NCBI RefSeq assembly: GCF_030848805.1 | Contig: NC_092364.1 | Coordinates: forward strand, 1,488,001-1,552,000 | Length of the DNA stretch: 64,000 bases | Source of the DNA: Temnothorax longispinosus | Taxonomy: Eukaryota > Arthropoda > Insecta > Hymenoptera > Formicidae | Direction: 5' to 3' | Shown here: positions 38,357-50,967 of the stretch, one piece after another | Position numbering within the stretch: the stretch's first letter is position 1 | How the letters are laid out: each line of letters begins with the position of its first letter | Notes under the pieces: generated by a model | The model's database searches: none | Seen by the model: only the letters and a program-made list of their open reading frames with translations | Told to the model about the DNA's origin: nothing | Position numbers and translations under genes: made by a program

Positions 38357-38691
38357 ATATGAAATCCGTTTTCAATCCCCCATATAGCAGTACCAGCGAC
38401 TGATAAAACAATCGAAATTCATTAATCCGTATTGTTGTAACATTTATATCGTTATCAAAAATTGGTCTCGATATTCTTTGTACCGTATAGCAAGCTGCGC
38501 GATAAACGTGTATCCCGTGTTTCCCCGCATTAAACCTTTACGAGAGTATACCGTACGCAGAAATTGCGCATATAAAATCTGTTTTAAATGTTCACGACGA
38601 AATGTCGAAATAACTGAAATTCATTAATCCGCGTTAATATTACATTTATATCAAATTAATCAGAGTATATTTCTTAATACCACAGAGCAAG
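38357..38691. repeat. Diverged two-copy tandem duplication, period about 200-213 bp
   Basis: Copy one (38,357-38,494) and copy two (38,570-38,691) share in order an ATATGAAATCCGTTTTCAAT-like block, GAAATTCATTAATCCG, ACATTTATATC, and a block ending in AGCAAG. The offset falls from 213 to 197 bp, so the copies have since gained or lost bases. No coding potential. Confidence 0.7.
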
Positions 38692-38699
38692 TGCAACGC

Positions 38700-39650
38700 A
38701 CATGCACAGTTCTCAAATTAAACGCTTATTTGCTCCGTCCATAATAACATTGCATGCAATTTTCATTTAAAATGTATAAATTTTAACATCAGGCAGTTAC
38801 ACATAACGCTGATTACGCTGTATAAATGTGGATTAATGTTTTTTGAACTTCATTTAAACTCATTCACTTTATTTTATGATCTTTATTTATTTTCCAAATA
38901 TATCTAGTTTAGCAAATGGAAACTATGGGCGCTCAATAAATTTCTATCTAATGTCTCACAAATGTAAGATCACCGGTAGAATTTTTATTTTTATGCCACG
39001 TTTACAATGACAAAGTGGCACTAAAGAAAACGAAATACGCGCGACAACGCGCAAAATATGAATTATGTTAAAAATAGGTATCTTATGCAGTTGGCATTAT
39101 AATTATACATCCCGCTCATTTCTCGTTCCGTCCCTTGAAATACTCAAGTCACGCAAAAGCATTAAAAGCTATCATTAAAACAGCCTTGAAGCACATGTGT
39201 AGTCAAAACTGTAATTAAAGCGACGAAAGGGTATGACAGTAAGGGGAACGCCATTTGTTGTATTCTATATTTTAACGCTATTTTTTAGCACTTGAACACG
39301 TTCACTCTTAAATCCATGTAGGACAGTAATCACGGAGAATAGCGATTGTTACGATATATATGAGTATATGTGCAATACGAAAATAATAACATCTAGAAAA
39401 AAGATACATGAAAAGATATATTTAGTTAGTCCATACCACTTACTATAGATAATATTTTCAAACATTTGTCTCAGTATTAAGGCAATGATTTTAATGATTA
39501 TGTATACGTTGAAATTTGGGCAAGCAAATCTTCGCAGTAAGTGCAGACTTGTGCGAGCTATTTTATAGTAAATTTTTAACGTGCCGCGAACCCTTCGTCC
39601 AAGACCCCTCTGTTAGTCCCGCAAGGTTTCGGGATTTCGGTCGATCGAAT
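38700..39650. other. Non-coding stretch
   Basis: AT-rich DNA with no feature I can support. Confidence 0.5.
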
Positions 39651-39654
39651 AAAC

Positions 39655-39656
<2 letters not shown>

Positions 39657-39710
<54 letters not shown>
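39657..39710. repeat. (AT)27 microsatellite
   Basis: Uninterrupted AT dinucleotide repeat of 54 bp. Confidence 0.97.
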
Positions 39711-39715
<5 letters not shown>

Positions 39716-41975
39716 CGTTCCCTGCTACATATGATCTTGCCAATGAAACTGACCCGTAAAAAGATTGATCTCTTTTTTTTATGCATATATAATATCCTAT
39801 CCTCTTATATTTATTTAATATCCCTGATTGTCGTGGATAGAAAAATCATAATGATAGTTTGTTACGCGAGTTCTTTTATATGACAGTTCTCTTACGAACA
39901 GGGTCGCAGTCTATTTGTAAGGCGGCACTTCACAAGCCGCGAACCGCGCGGTAAACAGTTTATTCCGTCGGTGAGTAATATCGGTTATTTACCCCTTGCA
40001 CCCCATGATCAATCGTCCCTCGCATCGGAAGTCGGAAGTTGAAAGACGGAACCAGACGAGGAAAGCGCTACTATACCCCATAGATCGTCACGACGACGCA
40101 TCGGGACGATCTCCGGTACAGGGGAAAAAAAGGAAGAAAACGAGCGGATCAGTAAGAGACGGAACGGACCGTTGGAATACGTAGGACGTAGATGAGAGAA
40201 TCGTCGGGAGCGGCAGGGGGTAGGTAGGGACAGGGCGGAGGGACACTGTGCGAGTTTGGCGGCAGTCGTTTTCCGAGGGATGGTTGGGCGGAAGGTTCCC
40301 GCGGGGCCTGTGTTATCGCCTCGGCAGGATGACCAGCCCGCGGTATCAAATATTAAACCTACTTGCACCCGGCAGCCTATCCTCGACAAGATATCCAAAC
40401 CTTCCCTCTGCCGCCCCGCGCACCGCGACCAACCGGCCTGCCCTAACCGACCTACCACGTATACCACATCGCCGCGCACCAACGGCTACCATCAAAACCT
40501 ACGCCTAGCCACTATATCTCTATCTCTCCACTTGCCGCTGTGCTTACGTTGTTTGTTCGTATAACGCCGGGTATTCGTGGCCAGGAGTACAATTCGCCGC
40601 CGCGCAGCCATTTCGTACCGAAGTAGCTCGGCAAAAATTGTTTTCTGACGGTATTAAGAAGGTGCAACGAAAGAGAGACAGGGAGAAGAGAGAGAGAGAG
40701 AAAGAGACGGGGTTAAGATACGATAGCCAAATATATGGTTAATCACGTGGAGTAGTACGCGTACAAAATTGAAACAACGTCGTGAAATTAAGAGACTCTT
40801 CCAGAGTTCTGCTAAAAATTGATTTATTATTATAAGAGAAGAAGCCTGAACGTGGATGTAGACGCGTATATCTGTGACAAAATTTGTTATATGTCGATCA
40901 AATACACACAAAGAAAGGAAGGGAGAGAAAGAAATTATTTTATACAAATATAAGATGATTTCTTTTTATTGTAACTTTATTCCTGCAAACTGCTAAATAA
41001 CAGTGGTATTTTTAATACATAATACATGAAGTACACGTGGAAAGCGTCATAAAAGAATAATTACGAAAAAAATATTACTATGTTTCTAGTTATGCATAAA
41101 AATACAAGAACAGTGTGCTCTATATCAACACTGCATCCACGCTTAATAGTTAACATATATATGTATAGTTTCATACAACATGTCGTCCTATATATTTGCC
41201 AAGCGTATAATAACAGCTTTATTAATATTTTATACGTGTAATCACGTTTTATACCGAGGGTTAAAGTAATCTTTTTAATATAACCATATTTTTATCAGAA
41301 TACGACGTGTAAACCCAGTTTTATTTCACGGACGTATGAAGAAGTTCAGAATTAAGCAAATATATACTTATACGTCAGTAAATTGTGATATGAGTTCTGA
41401 ATTTTGTTTTAAAGATTTCGACAATATAATAAACGTGATAATCATGTAATAAGAAATTATTAAATTACTCGATTATAAATTACTTGAGCACTTCCACAAA
41501 ATGATAATTTCGAGAGAAGAATTACTTCTATGAAATGACAAAAAATTTTTATTTATCATAGATATTATAATTTTTTTACCACATTGATAAGCGTGTAAAT
41601 GTCTTACGTTTTTACAAAAGCTGCATTTTATTTACGCTGTTTTGTGAAATTGAAGATTTTATTTGTTAAAAGAGAAGTTTTATGAAAAATGTGACTGATT
41701 ATTATGAATATTTAAAAGCAAAAGTTTAATGCAATAAATCGGTAATTTTAGGATATTTTTCTTATTAGTGCTTATTGATTTGCTTTATTCTTTATTTTGG
41801 CAACACAGACTATATTGCTGAAAAATGCTCATTATAAAGACATCCCATAATTTTTTGTCATTAAAAGTATAATCCGCACAATTCGTTGGCTCGTGAAATT
41901 ATATGAGGAATAAAGATGTTTATAATTGTTTGCACATACACATTCAATGGTTCGATTTCTTATAAAAAGTAACCG
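39711..41975. other. Non-coding stretch with GC-rich island at 39.9-40.65 kb
   Basis: The island at about 39,890-40,640 carries open frames on both strands (157 codons minus at 40,482-40,009; 102 and 86 codons plus) that overlap each other and show no domain. A GA-rich run lies near 40,671-40,711. The rest is AT-rich. Confidence 0.5.
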
Positions 41976-41981
41976 TGTATG

Positions 41982-41998
41982 TCTTTCTCTTTTTTTCT

Positions 41999-42036
<38 letters not shown>

Positions 42037-42044
42037 CTCTTTTC
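41982..42044. repeat. (TC)n microsatellite, interrupted
   Basis: CT-rich simple repeat of about 60 bp; the perfect core is about 42,007-42,030. Confidence 0.9.
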
Positions 42045-43145
42045 ATCATGTTATCTCGTATAATTATCATGTGATGCGACATTTTCATACTCTTAACAAG
42101 AAGTTGATAATTATATTTATTAACTTAATAAGAAATATGTACATTGTTATACAGACATTTTTGTTCATTGCGCAAAAGCATTTCTACTTCATGCATCATC
42201 TGCATGATAATTATTCACTTTAACAAAAAATAAACAGTATTGGTATAACATAATTATATAGAAGAGAAATCTAAAAAATCTTTTTATTTTTATTTCGACT
42301 GTGATTTTTAAAAATATATTTTATTATTATACGTAAAGTAATTATTAACATGCAATACGCGTGATTTAAATTTTATATATTAAACTACACATTTTCGGGC
42401 GTATTTTATAATATAAATAAATAAAATGAAAGATCCCTCCAAACAAAAGTAATTAATTATAATTTTCATTTTTAATAATGCTATATTTTATGATTCATAA
42501 TTAGGACATTTTTATAAGTAATCTTTTTATTTTTGTAGAACACAGGTATATGTACCTGATATAGAATAACTAATTATTTAATAACAAATTATAATGTTCT
42601 AGGATGTATAGCTTTCAAGAAACTTTCTATTTCGATATAAGTGCGAAAACATATCATTATTATTTAAATTTATGACTCTTTTGTCGTAAAGGTCGAATAA
42701 ACTGATGACATTTAGCCATATTTCGTAGAAATGATTAACGGTCGAAATAATTAAAATAATATGTTTAAAGTGACGCGTTAAATTGCGTTGAGTTATTAAA
42801 ATTGTACAAAATTATCAAGCTAATTCTATAATCCGATCTGGCATTCGTCATTCTTTAATTGCCGCTCTTAGAAAATCATTTCCGCACCGTCGTTTCCGTT
42901 CGAGCCTGCAATATTAAAAACTTTACAAATTACCGTGGCTGAGATCCACAGTTAAATTCACCACCCTAGATCGTAGATTACAGCAATTGTGGCGGAGAGA
43001 TAGGAACGAAAGAGTGCGCCCCGGTGGCGGCGGTGGCGAGGGTGGAAATACGGAGGAAGAGTCTGGGCTGTTTCGAAACACGAAAAGAATCCACGGGAGG
43101 AAACGCGCGGATCGTAGGGAGATCCAAATACACGGCGGGAGAAAA
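42045..43145. other. Non-coding stretch
   Basis: AT-rich to about 42,830, then rising GC with a GGCGGCGGTGGCG-type run near 43,024. No gene recognised. Confidence 0.5.
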
Positions 43146-43149
43146 CATA

Positions 43150-43345
43150 GGGCCACGTTTCGCCATACAATACACACGTACGTGCGCGCGCGACGTTACG
43201 CGTGTGTGGCACGTTTTCCTCAGGCTACAGTCGTGCCGCTTTCCACGCATATACACACATGCGCGCGTACACATACGCACACACCACACGTATGTACACC
43301 ACGAACACATGTACACGTACACACGTGGCACTCACACGTGCCCAC
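43150..43345. repeat. Long CA/CG alternating purine-pyrimidine tract
   Basis: About 195 bp dominated by CACA, CGCG, ACGT and TACG steps, with several perfect CGCGCG runs. Frames across it read as His/Thr or Arg/Val/Cys repeats. Such DNA is Z-form prone. It is not coding as far as I can see. Confidence 0.75.
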
Positions 43346-45347
43346 GCGGGCCACACCGACGCATAGATTGCATACTTATGTCGGCACTGTGCACATAAAG
43401 TTAGGGGGGCGCGCGCTCTCCTTCGCTGCCGCACAAGAATAAGAAACACGGTAGCATACATAAACAAGAAGGTTGGGGATGCAGCAATTTAAAACGTACC
43501 CCGGAATTCCTCCCAGCGGAGTCGTAGAGCGGCCCTCCGTATTACGAATTCCTCCCCGCCCTGCCGGTGTCCTCCTGCATCTTACTGGGAATTTCGGTCG
43601 TATAAAGTGGTACTATGGGCGCGAGAAGCAGTGTATTAGCGGATATATCTGTCCGACGATCGCTACTTGAGATCCCTCGATCGTGGATTTCGATGACGTG
43701 TAATCGGTTGTACGCGGGAAGGTTTCTCTCGCGCGGATACAGAGTGCTCACGAATACGAGCATTTTCGAATAAATTTATTCTTTTGATATGAGATGGCGC
43801 GAGATCACCATTGTAATTAATCGCAAGTAGAATCTGTTTAGATAGCAACATCTTATTCGTCTCGCGAGCGTGTCGACATGCTTGGATCACTTCTCTTTCA
43901 TTTGCGTTATTCGTAATAAAGGGTTAGATACAAAATGTTGTTTAACAGAATCGTAAGAAATGTGCATATGTTTCTTGATGAAATTTTTACACGAGATATT
44001 ATAAATATTCATAAATAACGCACAAAGTAGCGCGGCGCCATACACGTGGGACTAAACGTATCGCGGGATAGCGTTCGCACGGTACGTGGAATGCAACAGT
44101 ACTGAAAAAACGAGAAATGCAATTCCCCGTAGAGATATTACACTTATTATGCATGAAACGTACGATTTTTAAGCAACTCGAATTTACAATCTTTAAACAG
44201 TTGTTCTAGTTTCATACGGCGCAATCAATTGTACTTCCGCAAATACAAATAAATATAACAGAGATCCAGAAATATACTTTCCAAATTAATACGAAATATT
44301 TGCATACGGTATAAATTTAAGTAACAATTTGTAAACCTACTTGTTTTATAAAGAATTAATACGTAATACTAAAAATTATCAATATCAGCAAATCCTGAAT
44401 TTCGTATTTTTCTCATCACTTATGGAAGCAATAGTTCGCGTCAGACTGAAAATATAGAAAGAAATTTTGAAATATAAAAAGAAGCTTTGTGAAACTCAAA
44501 AATTGCATATGAGATATTCTATAAATTTTCCGTTATAAATTTGTGTTATTCCTGACGATACCTACACAATCTACTGATACATCACCGACGCGACGTAGAG
44601 GGTAGGTGGGCCTTAATCATAGCGCTCGCAAAACTTAACCGAACAATGCCGGCACACGAATCCTTTCACGGTATTACCTATTATAGAGATCAGCGCCGGC
44701 ATCAGCGCGGATAAGTCAAATAACATTAACAATGGAGAATTTCAAGTTACTTCAGCGTTGTGAATCGAGCGATTGAGTGTTTGAACGGCGGTGTCGCCTC
44801 GGGCGGCTGTGTTTGCAGATATAAGGGACTCGGGCCGGGGTCTCGGCGAGTTGGGGGAGTTCAATTGGTGGCAGCAATCCTAGTAATGTACCCGTGGGGC
44901 CGTGTCAAAGTGCTCTCTGCAAGAGCACGACGTTGCATTCTGCATTCTACACCTTCATTCTTAGGAGCGTGGCACGGGGGTGGGGGGGGGGAGGTAGGTA
45001 GACGGAGGATGGAGGGCGGTACGAGCGAAGATAGGAAACGGCGATTCCTATTGGAATCCACTTGTCCTTCATCTTTCGACTTATCGATAAGATAACAAAG
45101 ATACCTGCGGGAAATGAATAATTTAACAGAGTTGACAAATCGTGAATATTTGAGCGGTGGAACTGAAATTCAGGGAAGGGGGCAGGGTCATGTGGAAACG
45201 GGTCATGTGGAGGCTTCTCGGGTACGAGCAGCTGTAAAATGTGTGACGAGATATATACGTATTGTTTGTACCGACAACTGCGCGAATCGAGGGTCTTGTG
45301 GTGTCTCGCGAATAATTTATATAATGGTGTTACTTGGTAAAAGTATT

Positions 45348-45381
<34 letters not shown>

Positions 45382-45410
45382 TGTGGGGAGAGGAAGAAGA
45401 GAGGAAAAGG
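45348..45410. repeat. (GA)n microsatellite, interrupted
   Basis: GA-rich simple repeat with a perfect core of about 26 bp (45,355-45,381). Confidence 0.9.
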
Positions 45411-46589
45411 ATATATATGAATATCGTTTACATACAGAAAAAAAGATCGTGTCTCGTTTATATGCAAATCATTCGGCTTCAATAAAAGTGATCGATATTA
45501 TCGTATCAGTATGCATATAATTTGATTTACCGAAAGATACCTTAGAGAAGTTCCATATCGCATACTGGAGTTCGATGGAGCGTGAATACGGGCCCTCTCC
45601 TCGTATAATCCGGCGAGGACTGTTATAAAGGTGGGAGACGCAATCTCTGCAATAGCCGTTTTCTTATTCCACGGAGAGATTACTTGCCGCGGTTAATGGC
45701 GCCGCGCGAAATCCGGCGATTTAATTGAATGTAGGTAGCGACGACCGCTGGCATACATTTTAATTCTGCAGACGCGCGGCGACGAATAGGCCTTCAGTCT
45801 TTTCGCACCTCCGCGCCCCGGCGACTTCGCTTTAAAAACCGACGGCTAAATAATGTATATCACAGCGGCGAGAGCGGGCGGTAAAACAGTTATAAAAACA
45901 CCGGCAACTACGTTAGGATCAATTATTTAGGATGTACAGCTCCGTAAAGAGAGAGTAGACCAGTCGTAAAGGGGGCGGAAGAAAGTAGCGCTCCTAGGAC
46001 GGGTTTGACGGGAGAAGGGAGAGGCGGAAGCTACCACGGGAGTTATAAAGGTTGCAGTTAAAAGTTCCTTGAATTATCAAGGGATTGACTAGCCAGCGAC
46101 ATAGTTGACGGCTTATTTTAAAATGACACGCTGAAATTTCAATTCCGCGATACTCGCCGCGATCGAAAATATATCCCGCTTCTAATTAGTTGCGAATTGA
46201 TCCTTTCCATTCTCTTTAACACAACTGATTTTTAAATCATACGTACCGATTGCTTATCATATGTTACGAAATAACGGTCTTTTTTACTTCAATTTTTTTA
46301 CATCTGATATGTTTAAGACTAGGCGAGAAAGAAATAAGACGTGATGAGAGAGGAAGGGAGGGAGGGAGGAAGAGAGAAATTAAACGTATATGATCAATTT
46401 TATCGAAGAGGATATAAGGAAAGTTAACGGGTTTATATGACACATATGTATTCTGTTACTTGCTAGAAAGAACTTCATGGCCAGTTGATATTTTGTATAA
46501 AATTATGTATATAGGAACCCTCTTCTTTGATTTAATTTAATGAAAAGAAGGGCGGTCAATCATAGATGCTAAATTAATAATATGACACG

Positions 46590-46595
46590 TTTAAT
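46590..46595 (-). terminator. Possible poly(A) signal (ATTAAA) of the yellow-family gene
   Basis: The minus strand reads ATTAAA here, about 180 bases past the TAA at 46,774-46,772. I found no AATAAA between it and the stop codon. The tail position cannot be fixed from sequence alone. Confidence 0.3.
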
Positions 46596-46771
46596 GAAGA
46601 AAAAATTACAATTAAATCTGCAAACATTGATACAAGAGTAATACAACTACTTAAGAAACATTCGATATTTCACAATTTGCAAATATAAAGCAGAGTTTAT
46701 AGTACATTTGTCATTATATACGGTGTTATATGCATATATAATTGAATTTAGAATGTCTTTTTTCGTGACTT

Positions 46772-49169
46772 TTATGATTTCGCTGCGTTATCTTTGCACA
46801 TAGGTGTTAATGTGTCGAGATCAGCTGAAGTAATGAAAAAGTTTGTCGTCAATGGATCGAAGCTGTCATACATAAATTTCTGTAAATTATTAGAGAGCAC
46901 GTATAATTTTCGAGACTCATTATCGATAACTACATCCTGAGGAAACACTAATGTTGTGTTGTCCTGCGCCACCAATTCTGCAAATAAAAATTACGCGTGA
47001 TTTTTACATAAAAAATACGATTTATATAACAGTGAAATAGATTATAATTATTTATTATTTATTTAATTTTGTTAAAATATTTTTAATTGTGCTTATAGAA
47101 GCTAGCGATGGTGGAGTATTTCAACGAAAGGTATATATACTTTGCTATTTGTGGACTTTAGAGACATCTCTGATGAAATATATGAACTACATTGTAGATC
47201 ATTCCAATATTATAAAATTTTGTCGAATGATACAAATGGTGTAAAATTTTGCAACTTGCTAAATATTAATTATATTTGAAACTTAATGCATTGAAAGATA
47301 AATGATCAATATTATCAGTTAATAAAAGATAGCAATAAGTTAACTTTATAAAATCTTTTGTCGTGTATAAGGGGATTCTACTAGTAACTTGACAAAGATG
47401 GAAAATTAGATAAAAAATTTATGTATGTTGATGTTATAATTTTTCTGTTATAAAAAATTGATATATGTATTTATAAATGCAAATATAGTTAATAATTTTA
47501 TCATATAATACTTACTGAATGTTTCCGGATTCAATTCCTTCGTAATATCCCAACACGCAATACCGTTTCTGTTTACCTGAGCAAAATAGTTAATACATGT
47601 TTTCGGGTCAATAATAGAAGATGGTCCTTGCGTCAATGGTCCCTTGGTACCAACAATGTGGAAATTACTGTAGACCCCTGATTTTTTCAATTGATTGTCC
47701 TGCAGAATATCCGTAGGCACAGAAAATTCCGTGATACCGGCCATGGAATGGAAATAAAGCATTCTATTCCCATCGGTATCAATCGGCGTTAACGACAATC
47801 CGAAAACACCGTCAGTCCACTGGAAGTTATAGCCGCTAATATTGAAGTCACCTGTCAGAATAATTACCAGAAACAGTCAAGCTGATCACAAGACAATAAA
47901 ATAAATTTTAACGAAAAAAAGTCTTATCTGTTATCTTTGAAAATTAATCAGATTAGTCTTTCGATTAATGGCTTGAAATCCTAACTACGATGCATGGATA
48001 ATATATAATATTTTATTAACATTACCGTTCAATGGATCGAAATGGAAGAAGTGATGATTAATCCGCCAAGAATCGTTCTTTTCCCAACTGTACACCACTA
48101 TGCCATATTCGCCTAAGTCACTCATATACGCGTATGCTTTGTCGCATTGTCCCGGTGCAACATCGACCGCAAGATCGGCAATGAAAGACTCCGGCTTTAC
48201 ATCCGTATCTTTCAAGGTATATCTACGTATAATCTGCAATGCGTACGGATGGATAAATGAAATAACTTGCAATACAAATTTGAGACGTATAGAAACACAT
48301 ATTGATAGATTTCTAGAATTAATATCGATTGTAGACATTTATAATTTTTGATAGACAATACCATGTTTGTTTTTAAATCGATAACAATAAGTCTCATCGG
48401 TCGCACGACTTTGAAGTCCCCCAAAATATCGTCTACTCCTGTGTCAAGACCCCACATACGATCGCAAGCATCGATTCTGAGACGGAATATGTTTACGAGG
48501 CCATCAGGGGAACTAATGTTATTTGCTTCAAGATCAGGATACGGTATTAAGGCTGGACTGTCTATATAAATTATTAAAAATGATATAATAATAGGTGAAC
48601 TTGACCATTTATGAAAATAACACAAATAGTGAAATGCGCCTTTTAACAGTCGGACTGGATCTTTATGTTTAATAATATTTTTGCGTATACATCTTTTTCC
48701 AGCTCAACAAATTGTGTACCGAGTAATGTCGGTTGAAACACAGTCTCAAGCCAAAGTGGAAAATAGTACACGTGATTAAATTGATAATCAATTTAATATT
48801 ATATCAAACATAAACTTGGCATTGTATACATCGCAAAATTTGCGTAATATAAAACAAGTGTACGTTATACGTACTTTAGTAAACTTTGTTTAGCTATATT
48901 TACTTACGCTTGTTGTCGCTCATTGAAAAGCTATTTAAAGTAGCTAAAACACCTTTCTTCCACCGCGGTACCGTGACGAACATTTTTTTGTGCCAAATGA
49001 CCAAACCTAATGGCATGTTATTTTCCGGAATGTAATCGCCGGAAGCTATGTACTCGTTTCGGATGGTATCATTTGGCAGTTTGAATTCGACCTGCTTCCA
49101 CGAATAAACGGTATTAAAGGTGTGACCGGTTGCCATGGCCAGGCAGGCCAGGAACAGCAAGTAGAACAT
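46772..49169 (-). CDS. Yellow/MRJP-family secreted protein, yellow-f/f2-like
   Basis: Five coding exons join in frame: 49,169-48,908; 48,561-48,362; 48,233-48,026; 47,851-47,516; 46,977-46,772 (TAA). Every intron is GT-AG. The product is 403 aa, normal for the family. Residues 1-16 look like a signal peptide. Then come family landmarks: VYSWKQVEF (21-29), SPALIPYPD (89-97), LRIDACDRMWGLDTG (115-129), NFQWTDGVFGLSLTP (232-246), GTKGPLTQ (291-298) and LYVLSNNLQKFMYD (360-373). Cysteines at 120, 184, 309, 323 and 396 could form disulfides; N-glycosylation sequons lie at 33, 102, 207, 227 and 342. The family folds as a secreted beta-propeller. The GTKGPLTQ and FNISGYNFQW blocks recall Yellow-f/f2, which act on dopachrome in melanin synthesis. 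Family is near certain; subgroup and activity are inferred. MWGLDTG departs from the usual LWVLDTG. Confidence 0.93.
48647..48733 (+). repeat. Dispersed short repeat, copy A (in yellow-family intron)
   Basis: Contains CAGTCGGACTGGATCTT at its left end, then an AT-rich middle, then TTTTTCCAGCTCAACAAATT and a GTCGGTT end. It aligns with copies B (50,898-50,967) and, in reverse orientation, C (51,036-51,128). It lies in the intron between coding exons 1 and 2 of the yellow-family gene. It is the most diverged of the three. Confidence 0.65.
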
Positions 49170-49904
49170 ATCTGCAAAAAAATCAATCTTCGTACAAATA
49201 ACGATTATTGCAAGCGTAATTGTAGCCTGTAACCTTTAGTCGATATAATTTAGAATTGTAGACTAAAGTATAAAAATATATCTGCATATAGTGAATAATT
49301 TTTAACTAGAAAAAGAATGATTATAAATTTTTATTTATTTTGACACGAAATTAAATGTTGAGTATCTGTAATGCTCAATCATAATATAATCACAAGTGAC
49401 TATCACTCTTAGGCATTGGATACAATAAGTAATAATATACACTTAACAGATAATTCTTTGTAATCACTGCAAGACATATCGTTTATATGAAGAAAATGAT
49501 TATATGACAACAATGATTATGATTTATTAGAGATGCACATGCACGTATTAAAATCAGGAAACTGGAAAATCAGAAAAATCATGTTGATATTTATGGGTAT
49601 CAAGAATATCTATTATTATAATATTTATATAATATGCACTTGCATTGTTTACTACTATTTAGAATTAAGTCAAAATTTCACGATTATTTTAACCAGATGT
49701 AAGTGAGAATATTTGCATTAATTTATAATTTACTATTATTTAATCTATAATATTCTTTGTTATGTCTATAAGAAATCTATAGGATATTGATTCAGAACTT
49801 GTAAATGTCAATGTCAGCGTCCATGTCAATGTCACAAGGTGGTGCCTGAATATTTTTACCACGGTATTCCCTACGGCAAGATACAAATTAAAGCAACTTT
49901 TTTT

Positions 49905-49930
49905 TCTGAGAAGAACAGGTTCTTCTCAGA
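49905..49930. repeat. Near-perfect palindrome, 12-bp arms
   Basis: TCTGAGAAGAAC and GTTCTTCTCAGA are exact reverse complements separated only by AG. The site lies in the intron between the non-coding first exon and coding exon 1 of the yellow-family gene. It could form a cruciform or bind a dimeric factor; no specific factor is identified. Confidence 0.8.
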
Positions 49931-50459
49931 GATTTACAAGTTCTCATTTTAATCTATAGCGCAGCTGCTTATGAAAATGTAGAAATATAAATATTATTTT
50001 TGAATTATATGCACTTGAAGATGAAGAACAGAATTAAGTTTTAAATTAAATTTAAGTATTAAAAAATACCAATATATAATTCTTTATTTAATATTACGTA
50101 AGTTTTATTTGAACAAAAATATTATATTAAAACTTTAATTATATAAAGTTTTTTAATATTGAATATTACTATTGTAATATAATGGATCCTGAAAAGAAAG
50201 ATATCGCAATCAAGTTTTAATTATAATTATATATGTTACATTAACTTCAGAAAATATCAAAATATGACGCAATAAAGAATATACATAGATACTTATTATT
50301 TATATATAGATATATTCAGATATATTCAGATATAATGAGATTAGTTAAAGTTTCCTGATTTTATCGATTTATCTATAGTGTAGATTTATATTTAAGAATG
50401 AACTTATTGTTTCAAATACATGGAAAAAGATTGCTTAACGTAATTGCTAAAATACTCAC

Positions 50460-50507
50460 TGCTTAAACTGGTAAAGCGGCCTTCTCTGGAACGAAACAAG
50501 ATAGAAT
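50460..50507 (-). other. Non-coding first exon (5' UTR) of the yellow-family gene
   Basis: The coding exon at 49,169 is preceded, only two bases before its ATG, by a strong acceptor (TTTTTTTGCAG, exon edge 49,171), so an upstream non-coding exon is required. On the minus strand the initiator GTCATTC (A at 50,507) starts a 48-nt stretch ending in AAGCA|GTGAGT, a consensus donor. The resulting intron is about 1.29 kb (50,459-49,172). Confidence 0.7.
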
Positions 50508-50531
50508 GACGCTATAACACATCGGTATCGG

Positions 50532-50539
50532 CTTTTATA
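50532..50539 (-). promoter_or_regulatory. TATA box of the yellow-family gene
   Basis: TATAAAAG on the minus strand. Its first T lies 32 bases upstream of the initiator A at 50,507, the canonical distance. A TATA-type promoter fits a tightly regulated, tissue- or stage-specific gene, as expected for this family. Confidence 0.75.
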
Positions 50540-50897
50540 CCTTCTTCCAGTCGTAAGTGTCGATGACTCTGGTATAAGAAAATGTATACGAGTCTAGATA
50601 CTAGATAAAATATTAGAAAAATGCAGTCTAAACTTTGGATGGGCGGATTAATAACAAAACTATGCACGTCTTTTTCAATTAATTTTGAATAGATTTTTAA
50701 AAATTGTTTCTGGATATATTTCTTTTTATGCATATTTATGCTAATTTATGCAAATAAATATTTCTCTTTCTTTCATTCTTATTCTTTCCGTAATGCTCTT
50801 TCTAGTACTCTTACTTTAAATGGTCATTACTAAATTATCACATTCGTTTATGTCATAAAGACAAGATATAAATTAAATATATACTAATACTGAGAGA

Positions 50898-50967
50898 TAT
50901 TAATATTTCTGTGTAAATTTTGTATACTTTTTCCAACTCAGTAAACTGCACGCCGATTATTTGTCGG
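50898..50967 (+). repeat. Dispersed short repeat, copy B (upstream of yellow-family promoter)
   Basis: Shares TATTTCTGTGT, TTTTTCCAACTCAGTAAACT and CGATTATTTGTCGG with the other copies. With copy C it forms an inverted repeat: over 32 bp of their ends (starting AACTCAGTAAACTGC) only about four positions differ. Lies about 360 bp upstream of the TATA box. Confidence 0.7.

Larger units (their letters stand above)
43346..46771. other. Non-coding stretch, GC-rich blocks at 44.6-45.3 and 45.56-46.08 kb
   Basis: No gene recognised. The block at about 45,560-46,080 is GC-rich yet has no frame over 60 codons, unlike the other islands. It contains three copies of GTTATAAAG/A (near 45,624, 45,890 and 46,041). 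A (GA)n run lies at 45,348-45,410 and a GGGA-type run near 46,351-46,377. An imperfect hairpin (CCCTCTTCTTT against AAAAGAAGGG) lies at 46,520-46,553, downstream of the yellow-family stop codon. Confidence 0.5.

Noticed and set aside
40009..40482. 157-codon minus-strand frame as a gene
   Set aside because: It overlaps several equally open plus-strand frames in a GC-rich island and has no recognisable motif.
42987..43442. 151-codon plus-strand His/Thr-rich frame as a gene
   Set aside because: It translates a CA/CG repeat tract; low complexity explains the openness.
46772..49169. Calling the yellow-family gene a major royal jelly protein
   Set aside because: MRJPs share the same fold, but the GTKGPLTQ and FNISGYNFQW blocks fit yellow-f/f2 better, and no MRJP-specific repeat is present.
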